Assembly: GCA_017882305.1 (NCBI GenBank)
Contig: JADGPU010000020.1
Location: forward strand, 1-41,002
Reading direction: 5' to 3'
DNA: 41,002 nt
Source: Bacteroidales bacterium
GTDB lineage: Bacteria; Bacteroidota; Bacteroidia; Bacteroidales; VadinHA17
Of this stretch, positions 30,721-40,200 are shown piece by piece. The notes below the pieces were generated by a model. It worked only from the letters and a program-made list of their open reading frames with translations. It was not told the origin of the DNA and ran no database searches. The position numbers and the translations under genes were made by a program. Each line of letters opens with the position of its first letter. The stretch's first letter is position 1.

Positions 30721-33078
30721 ATGAAGAAGCGAGTATTTTTAATGGCAACCATCGTGACCCTGATGGCAGTATGTGCTTTTGGGCAAAGTGCCAGGAAGTA
30801 TTACAAAGCAGGGGTAGAGTTTGTTGACAATCTTAAATATGATGACGCTATCGCTCAGTTTACAAGCGCCATTGGTCTCGAACCTTCAAATCCTGATTAT
30901 TATTATGCCAGAGGGCAGGCTTATGAAAAACTATCAAAATATACTGAAGCTAAGGCCGATTTCGAAAAGTCATTGGTTTTTGCACCGAAAGATGTTGATG
31001 CAATGATCAGCCTTGGCGCTGTTTGTAACAAGCTAGGCAACTATGAAGAGTCTCTGAAACTTCTTAACCACGCATCAACCCTCGATAAGCGAAACTCAAA
31101 GGTATATCCTGAAAAGGTTATCACACTGACTAACCTTAAAAAGTATGACCAGGCGCTTCAGGCATCAGATACTGCAATTATTATTAAGGATACTCCTATG
31201 GATTATTATTGGCGTGGGATTATTTACAGAAGGCTCAATAACGATGTCCTTGGGAAAAAAGAGTTGGAGAAATCAATATCAAAAGACAAAAAACTTGCTG
31301 AACCAAGAATTGAGCTTGCTGACCTGCTCATTTCCACTAATCCAAAGGAAGCAATGGAACAGTGCAATGAGGTGATTAAAAACAACAACCGGAATACAGC
31401 AGCTTATATCCAGAGAAGCAGGGTATATAAGAAAAACCTGGATTATCCGAGTGCCATTAATGATATTTCCAAAACAATCCTGATCGATCCGGCCAACCCG
31501 AAATTTTATTTTGAACGGGGTAAATGTTACCAGGAATTCAATCAGCATACTAATGCAATAAATGATTTTTCAAAAACAATTTCGCTTAATACTGCACTAA
31601 AGGCCGAAGATCCTGAAGTTTATTATGCACGTGCCAAGTCTTATGAAGAAATTTCGGACTATGATAAAGCCAGGGCTGACTACAATCAGATCACTTTTCT
31701 CTCTAAATATGATGCGAAGGCACGCGAAATGCTGGAACTTTCTCAAAAAAGGCTTTATGAAATAAACAGGGAAAAAGACCCTCCTGAGATAGCTGTAATA
31801 AGTCCTGCACCTGCAAAAGATACAGTAGAAATCAAAGGAGACAAAACAACTCTTCTTATATCAGGGTCGCTTAAAGATAAAAGCAAGATTAAGTCCTTTA
31901 CTATTAATAATGAGAATGTTATATTAGTTGAAAAAAACGGTGAATCTGATTTTCTCGCAAACATCAATGTTGCCGGTATTGATAAACTTACTTTTTCAGC
32001 CAGTGATGATTATAATAATGAGAAAGTCCTGAATTATGCTATAAAACGTACAGAGATTAACCCACCAAAAGTAATGATTATTGCACCTTATACTTCTGAA
32101 GAAGGACAGGTTTTTCTCGATTCCCCGACACCTAATATTGCAATTCAGGGTAAAATTTCAGATGAAAGCAAGATTAAATCGATCACTGTAGGCAATTTTA
32201 CCGCAAGCTATAATCCAAATGAATTAAATCCTGCATTTACAGCGACATTAGATGTTTCAAATTTAAATAAGTTTACCGTAGTTGCTGAAGATATTTATGG
32301 GAACAGGCAGGAAACCGAATTTGTACTTAACAGGGAAGGTGCAGGAATTGCCGCAAGTAATCCAATGGGCAGAACCTGGGTAGTATTTATTGAAAATTCG
32401 AGTTATGAAACTTTTGCGAGTCTTGATGGCCCTATAAAAGACATCAGTACTATGCGGAGAGCTCTGGCTAATTATCAGATAAATAACATTATTCCTAAAA
32501 AAGATATGACCAAGGCAGAGATGGAGAGATTCTTTAACATCGAGCTCCGCGACCAGGTAAAGAAAAACCAGGTTAAATCCTTGATGATCTACTATGCAGG
32601 TCATGGCAAATATATTAATGATGTCGGTTACTGGATCCCGGTTGATGCAAAGCGCGACGACGAGTTTACTTATTTTAATATTAATTCGTTAAAAGCCGGA
32701 TTGCAGGGTTACAGCGATGTAGTTGTTCACACTCTGGTGGTATCTGATGCCTGCGAATCAGGCCCTGGTTTTTATTCTGCATCACGTGCAGCGAGTGAGG
32801 CTCCGACCTGTGATAATACCCAGGTGGCAGGTGCAAAATCAGCACAGGTTTTCTCCTCGGCAGGTGAAGCGTATGAGCTTGCCTCCGATAATTCAAAGTT
32901 TGCGGCAACATTTGCCAATACCCTTATGAACAACAAAAATGCCTGTATTCCAATTGAGACTATCGTTAAATCGGTTACATCTGTTGTTGCTTCAGATAAC
33001 AAAGGTCAGAAGCCTAAATTTGGTAAAATACAGGGGTTGGACGACAGTAACGGAACATTCTTCTTTATTACGAAATAG
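30721..33078 (+). CDS. exported TPR/Ig-like protein with C-terminal caspase (C14-like) domain
   Basis: 785 aa. Signal peptide 1-21 (ends CAFGQ). Residues 23-345 are tetratricopeptide repeats (for example YDDAIAQFTSAIGLEPSNP and YTEAKADFEKSLVFAP, about eight or nine units). Residues 355-540 hold two beta-sandwich-like modules (PPEIAVISPAPAKD and PPKVMIIAPYTSEEG, each with an SDESKIKSITV-like stretch). Residues 550-785 form a caspase-hemoglobinase domain with the His-Cys dyad intact: His628 in YYAGHGK and Cys678 in SDACESG. It is therefore likely an active cysteine protease acting beyond the inner membrane, with TPRs for protein binding. The next gene starts 8 nt later. Substrates are unknown. 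Confidence 0.88.
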   Translation: MKKRVFLMATIVTLMAVCAFGQSARKYYKAGVEFVDNLKYDDAIAQFTSAIGLEPSNPDYYYARGQAYEKLSKYTEAKADFEKSLVFAPKDVDAMISLGAVCNKLGNYEESLKLLNHASTLDKRNSKVYPEKVITLTNLKKYDQALQASDTAIIIKDTPMDYYWRGIIYRRLNNDVLGKKELEKSISKDKKLAEPRIELADLLISTNPKEAMEQCNEVIKNNNRNTAAYIQRSRVYKKNLDYPSAINDISKTILIDPANPKFYFERGKCYQEFNQHTNAINDFSKTISLNTALKAEDPEVYYARAKSYEEISDYDKARADYNQITFLSKYDAKAREMLELSQKRLYEINREKDPPEIAVISPAPAKDTVEIKGDKTTLLISGSLKDKSKIKSFTINNENVILVEKNGESDFLANINVAGIDKLTFSASDDYNNEKVLNYAIKRTEINPPKVMIIAPYTSEEGQVFLDSPTPNIAIQGKISDESKIKSITVGNFTASYNPNELNPAFTATLDVSNLNKFTVVAEDIYGNRQETEFVLNREGAGIAASNPMGRTWVVFIENSSYETFASLDGPIKDISTMRRALANYQINNIIPKKDMTKAEMERFFNIELRDQVKKNQVKSLMIYYAGHGKYINDVGYWIPVDAKRDDEFTYFNINSLKAGLQGYSDVVVHTLVVSDACESGPGFYSASRAASEAPTCDNTQVAGAKSAQVFSSAGEAYELASDNSKFAATFANTLMNNKNACIPIETIVKSVTSVVASDNKGQKPKFGKIQGLDDSNGTFFFITK

Positions 33079-33086
33079 GTTCTTAT

Positions 33087-36000
33087 ATGTCAGCCATTAA
33101 CTTGATAAAACACCAGGCGAAATTTTTTGCCTGGTTTGTTCTTTTTTTGCATTTTACAATCTTGTCGGGTCAGACTCAAAAATATTTTTTTGATAATTAC
33201 AGCAATAAGCAGGGGCTCAGTGAACAAAAAGTTTATAAACTTCTCCAGGATTCAAAAGATTATATATGGCTTGGAACAGCAAACGGCCTTTCGCGTTTTG
33301 ACGGGAAGAATTTTAGAAATTTCACAACGCACGACAACCTTGCATCCGGTGGAGTAACATCAATAATCGAAGATTCATTGGGATATATCTGGTTCGGTCA
33401 TCGTAGTGGCGGAGGAATTTCCATTTACAACGGAAATAAATTTGAACAGATAGCCTTCGACTCATTAAAGATTACAGGCGATATAACAAGTATTGTACAG
33501 ATCAAAGATAAAATCTGGTTTACTTCTACTTCGGACGGGGCAATTCAGGCTGATTTTCCCGTAAACGACATTAAACATATTAAAGCGAAGCAGTTCAAGG
33601 GAAAAGAAGGTCTGAGCGACCAAATTTACGGATCAAAATTACAAAGGGATGGATCATTTATCTGTATAGCAGACGTAGGACTGAGAAAATACAGACCCTC
33701 GGAGAATAAATTCGAAAACTATCGTATGCCTCATCTGACAACCTATTTTAATACCACATGCTTGCTTGATGATAAAAAAGGAAATATATGGTTTGGAACA
33801 GACCATGGAGGTATATATAAATATATTATGTCTGAAAGCAGGATGGTTTATTATGATCTTATCAGATATGGGATTTCAAGTAATACAATAAGTTGTTTTT
33901 ATGAGGATAGCCGGGGTCGGATTTGGGCGGGCACATGGGGAGGGGGAATAGCACTTTTTGACGGAGATAAAGTCAGTAAGTTTGATAGTGGAAACGGACT
34001 GAAAGCAACAAATATTTATGATATCATTGAAGATATTGAGGGCAATATTCTTATAGCAGACCAGAGCAATGGGCTCACTATTTTTAAGGGTGATGCTTTT
34101 GAAACTATCAATGAAAAAGATATACTTCCCGATCCGAATGTAAACGCCATATTTCAGGATTTGACTGGAGCATTGTGGTTCGGTACAAATGCAGGGATAT
34201 CGCGTTATTATCCGGGAACGGGTAAAAAACCTTTCGTTTTTAATCAGTCTGTTAATTCTATTCCCGAAAATATACGGTTCTTCAGGGAGGACAGAGATGG
34301 AAATCTGTGGATCGGAGCGAACGAAGGTGGAGTTATCCTTTACAATACGAAGGCTTCAAAGTTTGAAGCACAGCCATACATAAACTCATATATCAACTCA
34401 AATCTTAACGTGAGCGGGCAGGTGAAGGCTATGGAGATAGATAAGCAGAATAACCTTTGGGTTGGAACCTTAAACGGACTCGTAGTAGGCACTATTAATG
34501 AGCAGAATTTCCAGAAGTATAATTTCATGGACAGCCTGATTATCAAGTCAATTACGGCTCTTTATTGCGATCAGAATGGAAATATTTGGATCGGTACCGA
34601 GAGTATGGGAGGAGAGAAGAAGCCCGGTCTTATAAAGTATAATTCTTCTAAAAAGGATTTTAAGAGGGTCCCGGCTCTATCGGGGATAATACCCAAGACA
34701 ATGGTTATGGATGCCAAAGGTGTTCTTTGGATTGGAACTAGTGAGGGGTTAAAAGCATTCAGAAATGATTCCATTGTTATGAGTATCACACAGAATGACG
34801 GACTTCTTTCAAATATCATCAACTTGCTCGCAACAGGAGAAGATGGGAGTATTTATATCGGCACAAATAATGGGCTTAACAGGTATTTCCCTGAAACCAA
34901 AAGGATTTTTTCCTACACAGAAAGAAACGGATTTACGGGGATTGAGACAAAACCAAATGCAGTATTTAAAAGCCCTTATGGTGATCTGTGGTTTGGTACG
35001 GCGAATGGTGCAACACGACTTATGCCTTCTGAAATATCGACCAGGAGCCTTGAGCCTCTCACTCATCTGCTGAACATGCAGGTAAATTATGAACCGCATG
35101 AAATGACCCCTGGCTTAAAGTTAAATTATAATGAGAAATCTGTTCTATTCGATTATTACAGCATTTGTCTCACAAATCCGGATGTTGTAAGATATAAAGT
35201 GAAACTTGAAGGGGCGGACTTTGACTGGCAGCCTGTTACAGATCAGACCCGGGCTATCTATTCAGCTCTGCCCCCGGGCAAATACACTTTCAATGTAATA
35301 GCAAGTAATAGTCAGGGACTCTGGAACAGTAAACCTGTTTCTTTTCATTTTGTAATAAAGCCTCCGTTTTATCTTACCTGGTGGTTCATCTTCCTCTCTG
35401 TTGTCTTAATAATCGTAATTGTTGTAATGTATATTAAAGTCAGGGAACAAAACCTGATAAAAGAGAAGACAATTCTCGAAGTAAAGGTCAAAGAAAGAAC
35501 CGCCGAGGTTGTTCAGAAAAGCATAGAAATCGAAGAGAAAAACAGAGATATAACAGCAAGTATCAGATATGCAGAACGTATACAGAGGGCAATGCTTCCA
35601 AAGGAAGATACCTTTAAGGAAACGTTCGTACTTTTCTTGCCAAAAGATATAGTGAGTGGTGATTTTTACTGGATGTATGATAATGGCGACTTGCAGTTCA
35701 TAGCTGTTGTTGATTGTACCGGTCATGGAGTTCCGGGAGCATTTATGTCAATAATTGGCCATAATTCTCTGAATAAAGTAGTACGCGAATATGGATACAC
35801 GCGCCCCTCTGCAATTGTCGACCAGCTCAATAATGAGGTAATGAAGGCTCTTATGCAACGTCATGAAAAAGCAATAACCGATGGGATGGATCTTGCCCTG
35901 ATAGCTTTCAACAAGAAGAATTTTACGCTTGAATTCGCCGGAGCATTTAATCCATTGTATGTTGTCAGAAAAGGAGAAGTATTTCTTTATAGAGGTGACA

Positions 36001-36296
36001 GATATCAGATTGGTATGGCATCACTGGTTGAGAGGAAAAACTTTACCAATCAGATTGTGGATATTCAACCGGGAGATATGCTATATATGTGTTCCGACGG
36101 TTATGCCGATCAGTTTGGATCTGCTGCCGTTAAGAAATATAAGTCGGCGAATGTTAAAAAACTACTGTCGGAGATATGGAATCTTCCTGTGAATGAGCAA
36201 AAAGAGAGACTGGAAAAAGAGATACTGGAGTGGAAAGGTGATCTTGAACAGGTGGATGATATACTGTTTGTTGGTACAAAAATCCCTGAGAATTAG
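33087..36296 (+). CDS. transmembrane beta-propeller sensor with cytoplasmic SpoIIE/PP2C phosphatase
   Basis: 1069 aa. Signal peptide about 1-29. Residues 30-665 hold about 13 two-component-regulator propeller blades (IWLGTANGLSRFDG, IWFGTDHGGIYKY, IWAGTWGGGIALF, LWIGTSEGLKAF and others), probably two seven-bladed propellers, then a Y_Y_Y-type module ending PPGKYTFNVIASNSQG. A single membrane helix at about 762-783 follows, then a coiled coil (EVKVKERTAEVVQKSIEIEE). Residues ~831-1066 are a SpoIIE-type phosphatase with the metal Asp motifs SGDFYW, DCTGHGVPGA, DGMD and CSDGYADQFG. It likely senses an extracytoplasmic signal and dephosphorylates a cytoplasmic protein. Its stop overlaps that of the convergent LOG gene. 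Confidence 0.92.
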   Translation: MSAINLIKHQAKFFAWFVLFLHFTILSGQTQKYFFDNYSNKQGLSEQKVYKLLQDSKDYIWLGTANGLSRFDGKNFRNFTTHDNLASGGVTSIIEDSLGYIWFGHRSGGGISIYNGNKFEQIAFDSLKITGDITSIVQIKDKIWFTSTSDGAIQADFPVNDIKHIKAKQFKGKEGLSDQIYGSKLQRDGSFICIADVGLRKYRPSENKFENYRMPHLTTYFNTTCLLDDKKGNIWFGTDHGGIYKYIMSESRMVYYDLIRYGISSNTISCFYEDSRGRIWAGTWGGGIALFDGDKVSKFDSGNGLKATNIYDIIEDIEGNILIADQSNGLTIFKGDAFETINEKDILPDPNVNAIFQDLTGALWFGTNAGISRYYPGTGKKPFVFNQSVNSIPENIRFFREDRDGNLWIGANEGGVILYNTKASKFEAQPYINSYINSNLNVSGQVKAMEIDKQNNLWVGTLNGLVVGTINEQNFQKYNFMDSLIIKSITALYCDQNGNIWIGTESMGGEKKPGLIKYNSSKKDFKRVPALSGIIPKTMVMDAKGVLWIGTSEGLKAFRNDSIVMSITQNDGLLSNIINLLATGEDGSIYIGTNNGLNRYFPETKRIFSYTERNGFTGIETKPNAVFKSPYGDLWFGTANGATRLMPSEISTRSLEPLTHLLNMQVNYEPHEMTPGLKLNYNEKSVLFDYYSICLTNPDVVRYKVKLEGADFDWQPVTDQTRAIYSALPPGKYTFNVIASNSQGLWNSKPVSFHFVIKPPFYLTWWFIFLSVVLIIVIVVMYIKVREQNLIKEKTILEVKVKERTAEVVQKSIEIEEKNRDITASIRYAERIQRAMLPKEDTFKETFVLFLPKDIVSGDFYWMYDNGDLQFIAVVDCTGHGVPGAFMSIIGHNSLNKVVREYGYTRPSAIVDQLNNEVMKALMQRHEKAITDGMDLALIAFNKKNFTLEFAGAFNPLYVVRKGEVFLYRGDRYQIGMASLVERKNFTNQIVDIQPGDMLYMCSDGYADQFGSAAVKKYKSANVKKLLSEIWNLPVNEQKERLEKEILEWKGDLEQVDDILFVGTKIPEN

Positions 36297-36868
36297 ATCC
36301 TTGCAATACTGCGCGGATCATGGTGCCAATCCTCTTCTTTCCCCAGAAGTGTCATTACTTCACCGGCTGTACCGGCAATTTCCCACATTCCTTTATGTTC
36401 ATATCTTAGAAAATGGCCCGATACCATATGTTCAAGAAAATCGATAAATGATTTATAAAAATTCAGCGTGTTCAGTATAATGATCGGCCCTTTGTACAAT
36501 CCAAGCTGCTTTAAAGTCATTGCCTCAGCTAATTCTTCTAGTGTGCCGATTCCCCCAGGTAATGCAACTACAGCATCTGCCATTGCAAACATCCGCTTTT
36601 TTCTTTCTCCCATATCGGAGGTGATAATTATTTCGCTTAAGGCTGAATGATCCCATCCTTCATCTTTCATGAATGACGGAATTACTCCGGTTATCCTGCC
36701 TCCGTTTTCAAGAACCGCGTCAGCGAGACTTCCCATCAGGCCAATCCCACCACCTCCATAAACAACATCTATTTTAGCCTGTGCAAGGAGTGAACCAAGA
36801 GTTGAAGCAGCTGTCGCATATTCATTGTCAATACGGCTACTCGATGAAGCAAATACACAAACTTTCAT
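36293..36868 (-). CDS. LOG-family (TIGR00730) nucleotide phosphoribohydrolase-like protein
   Basis: 191 aa. The Rossmann-like motif YGGGGIGLMGSLADAVLENGG (37-57) and the family signature PGGIGTLEELAE (104-115) are intact, as is the GERKKRMF segment. Members cleave nucleoside 5'-monophosphates such as cytokinin riboside phosphates to base plus ribose phosphate; in most bacteria the natural substrate is unclear. Older annotation calls them lysine decarboxylase, which is a misnomer. Its stop codon overlaps the stop of the SpoIIE-type gene tail to tail. It lies downstream of trxA behind a terminator. Confidence 0.85.
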   Translation of the reverse strand: MKVCVFASSSSRIDNEYATAASTLGSLLAQAKIDVVYGGGGIGLMGSLADAVLENGGRITGVIPSFMKDEGWDHSALSEIIITSDMGERKKRMFAMADAVVALPGGIGTLEELAEAMTLKQLGLYKGPIIILNTLNFYKSFIDFLEHMVSGHFLRYEHKGMWEIAGTAGEVMTLLGKEEDWHHDPRSIARI

Positions 36869-36878
36869 AAATGATTAT

Positions 36879-36912
36879 TAAAAAGGCCGTCACAGATTAA
36901 CCGAACGGCCGG
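36879..36912 (-). terminator. intrinsic terminator of trxA
   Basis: On the minus strand GGCCGT (36910-36905) pairs with ACGGCC (36890-36885) around a 14-nt loop, and TTTTTAAT follows. It stands 21 nt past the trxA stop and 17 nt before the LOG gene start, so the two are probably separate units or attenuated. Confidence 0.65.
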
Positions 36913-36930
36913 AATGAGTAACATTATTTT

Positions 36931-37248
36931 TTAGATAAGAGCATTTAGTTTTACAACAAAGTTATTCTTTGGAACTGCTCCCACCTGTTTGTCAGCTATT
37001 TTCCCCTCCTTGAAGAAAAGTATGGTAGGGATGTTCCTTATATTATACTTTGCAGCAACGTTAGGGCAGCTATCTACATCACATTTTACTACAAGGGCTT
37101 TCCCTTCATATTCATGTGAAATCTCTTCCATGATAGGGGCAACCATCCTGCAAGGTCCGCACCATTCAGCCCAAAAATCTACAAGGACAGGTATATGAGA
37201 TTTGATAACCAGATCATCGAAGTTAATGTCATTTACCTCTATTTCCAT
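36931..37248 (-). CDS. trxA: thioredoxin
   Basis: 105 aa, the standard thioredoxin length and without a signal peptide. The active site is WCGPC (29-33) in VDFWAEWCGPCRMVAPIM, with the buried Asp24 and the cis-Pro in NIRNIPTILFF. It reduces protein disulfides in the cytoplasm together with thioredoxin reductase, which is not in this window. A perfect -7 box lies 40 nt upstream of the start. Confidence 0.93.
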   Translation of the reverse strand: MEIEVNDINFDDLVIKSHIPVLVDFWAEWCGPCRMVAPIMEEISHEYEGKALVVKCDVDSCPNVAAKYNIRNIPTILFFKEGKIADKQVGAVPKNNFVVKLNALI

Positions 37249-37287
37249 ACAAGTTTATATTTTAAAAATAATAATAAGTGCCCGCCG

Positions 37288-37295
37288 CAAAGATA
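37288..37295 (-). promoter_or_regulatory. -7 promoter element of trxA
   Basis: The minus strand reads TATCTTTGC, a full match to TAnnTTTG, placing the start of transcription close to 37281. No matching -33 TTG is seen; the region overlaps the end of dnaE. Confidence 0.55.
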
Positions 37296-37296
37296 G

Positions 37297-40200
37297 CTAA
37301 TTAACTTTGAATTCTATTCCCGGATGATCTTCAAGATAGGTGATAAACTCGTTATTCAACCTTATCCGGAAAGTTCTTGAAAACATGGGGAGCGAAATTT
37401 TATCATCAGAATCTAGGAAAAGAAATTTAAGCTCGGTTTCCCCTTTGTGTTCATTTATCAGGTTTTTTAAATCCTTAATCATTTCATTATCGATATTTTC
37501 AGGGTCGATTTTCAGAGTAACTGATTTAATAAGTTCATCCTTGACACTTGATAAGAGGTTAATTGTTTTAATCCTGAATTCAATTTCATCATCTTTGTAC
37601 TTTCGTTTCTGTACTCTTCCTTTTATCAGGAGATAATAGCCGACAATAAAGAACTTACTGTTTTCAATATAGTCTTTGTCAAATAACATGAAACGGAAGG
37701 AATCAGAATAATCCTGCAATGTAAAAGACCCATAAGGTTTGCCATTTTTCCCAATCCCCGTTTTTATGTCTGTCACCATGCCTGCGACAACAACATCACG
37801 CTCGAGGTATTCGCGGAGGTTTTGAAGGTCTGCAAGCGTTGCTGTGGTAAAAGTATTAATCTCAAGCTTGAAATCATCAAGTGGATGAGAGGACAGATAG
37901 ATACCTATAACCTCTTTTTCCCTGTTAAGTTTTTCAAGTTTGGGCCAATCCGGGCATGGAGCTGGTTCTGGTTTTATCATATCAAACCCGCCGGTTTCTC
38001 CGAAAAGTGACTGCTGATTTGAAGTCTTCACCGTTTTTGAATTGTTTCCGTATCTTATAAGACTTTCTATAAAGCTTGATCCTTTTGTTTCGAGAGAAAA
38101 ATACTGAGCCCTGGTTATTTTGGGAAAACAATCAAATGCACCTGCAACTGCCATAGCTTCAAGGTTTTTCTTGTTAAGGGAGTTGAGATTAACCCTTTCT
38201 ACAAGATCATAAACATCATTATATAAACCATTCTTCTCTCTCTCCTCAATAAGCTGTAATACTGCACTTTCACCGACTCCTTTGATAGCCCCCAGTCCGA
38301 ATCTTATGTTTCCATCTTTATTTACTGTGAATTTCACATTACTCTCATTCACATCCGGTCCGAGTACTTCCATCCCCATCCTCCGGGTCTCATCCATAAA
38401 AGTTGTGATCTTTTTAATATCACTTATGTTTCGGCTGAGTACAGCTGCCATATATTCTGCCGGATAATTGGCTTTCAGATAGCCGGTCTGGAAAGCTACA
38501 AGGGCATAACAGGTCGAGTGTGATTTATTAAAAGCATACTGAGCAAAGGCTTCCCAGTCGGACCATATCTTATTAATTATATCTTCATTATAACCCTTCT
38601 TTGAACATCCTTCCTGAAACTTCAGCTTCATTTCATCCATAATGGAACGTTTCTTTTTTCCCATGGCTTTTCTCAGAGAATCAGCTTCACCCTTGGAAAA
38701 ACCTGCCAGTTCCTGCGATAGCAACATCACCTGTTCCTGGTAAACAGTTATTCCATACGTATCTTCAAGATATTTTTCCATTACAGGAATTGGATAGTCG
38801 ATCGTCTCCGTACCATGCTTCCGTCGGATAAATTTTGGAATATATTCCATTGGTCCGGGTCGGTATAGAGCATTCATGGCAATTAAATCTTCCAGCCGGT
38901 TAGGCTGCAGATCTCTAAGGTATCTTTTCATCCCGGTAGATTCAAACTGGAATATGCCAGTCGTCTCGCCATTGCTGAATAGTTCAAAAGTTTTTTTGTC
39001 ATCAAGCGGTAGAGTCTCAATTTTAATCTCTATACCTTTTGACTTTTTTATATTGTCTACAGCATCTTTAATTATTGAGAGTGTTTTTAAGCCAAGAAAA
39101 TCCATTTTAAGAAGACCTACCGACTCGACATGACTTCCATCATACTGTGTCGCATAGAGATCGGTATCTTTTGCGGTGCAGAGCGGGATATAATTATCGA
39201 GAGAATCTTTCCCTATTATTATACCACAGGCATGTACCCCGGTTTGCCTGATTGAACCTTCAAGGACTTCGGCATATTTCAGGGTTTGTGCTATCAGTTT
39301 ATTGGAAGATTCTCTCTCCCGTGCCAGTTCCGGCACCTCGGCGTATGCTGCTTTAAGTGTGATTCCGGGTCTTTCGGGGATAAGCTTGGCAAGCCTGTCG
39401 GCATCCTGCAACGGCAACTTTTGCACACGTGCAACATCGCGGATGGCCATTTTAGCAGCCATCGATCCGAAAGTGATTATATGAGCAACCTTATCGTGCC
39501 CGTATTTATTAACAACATATTTCAGTACTGCCTCTCTTCCGTCCTCATCGAAATCAATATCAATGTCAGGCATTGATATCCGGTCAAGATTCAGAAAACG
39601 TTCGAACAGAAGTCCATATTCTATTGGATCTATATCTGTGATTCTCAGACAATACGCAACTGCAGATCCGGCTGCTGACCCTCTTCCCGGACCAACAGAT
39701 ACCCCCATTTCTCTGGCAGCACGAAGAAAATCCTGGACTATAAGAAAGTATCCGGGAAATCCCATTTTGGCAACCATTTCCAATTCAAAATCAAGCCTTT
39801 CCGATTGTTCTTTTGTTAATGTTCCCCATCTCTCTTCTGCCCCTTTGAATGTAAGGAATCTCAAATACTCGTCCTTGTCGGTATAACCTTCCGGCAAATC
39901 AAATTCCGGCATTATGGGTTCGTGGTCGAGTTTGTACTTTTCAATTTTAGAAACCAGTCCGGCAACATTATCTATAGCTTCAGGAACATCGCTGAAGATG
40001 CTGCGCATTTCCTCTTCACTCTTGACATATTCCTGTTTTGAATATCTTAACCTGTTCGGATCGTCAATATCTTTTGCGGTATTAATACATATAAGTCTGT
40101 CGTGCGCTTCAGCATCCTCTTTATTTATAAAATGGACATCATTTGTTGCAATCAGACGGACATTATACTTAACGGAAAGTTTTTTAAATGCTTCTATAAC

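Noticed and set aside
33127-33357. Small ORFs in other frames across the propeller-SpoIIE gene
   Set aside because: They lie entirely within the large gene, have no recognised family and reflect frame shadows.
30721-36296. Classical toxin-antitoxin or CRISPR-linked caspase defence system
   Set aside because: No antitoxin, nuclease, CRISPR or gasdermin-like gene is adjacent, and the caspase is exported.
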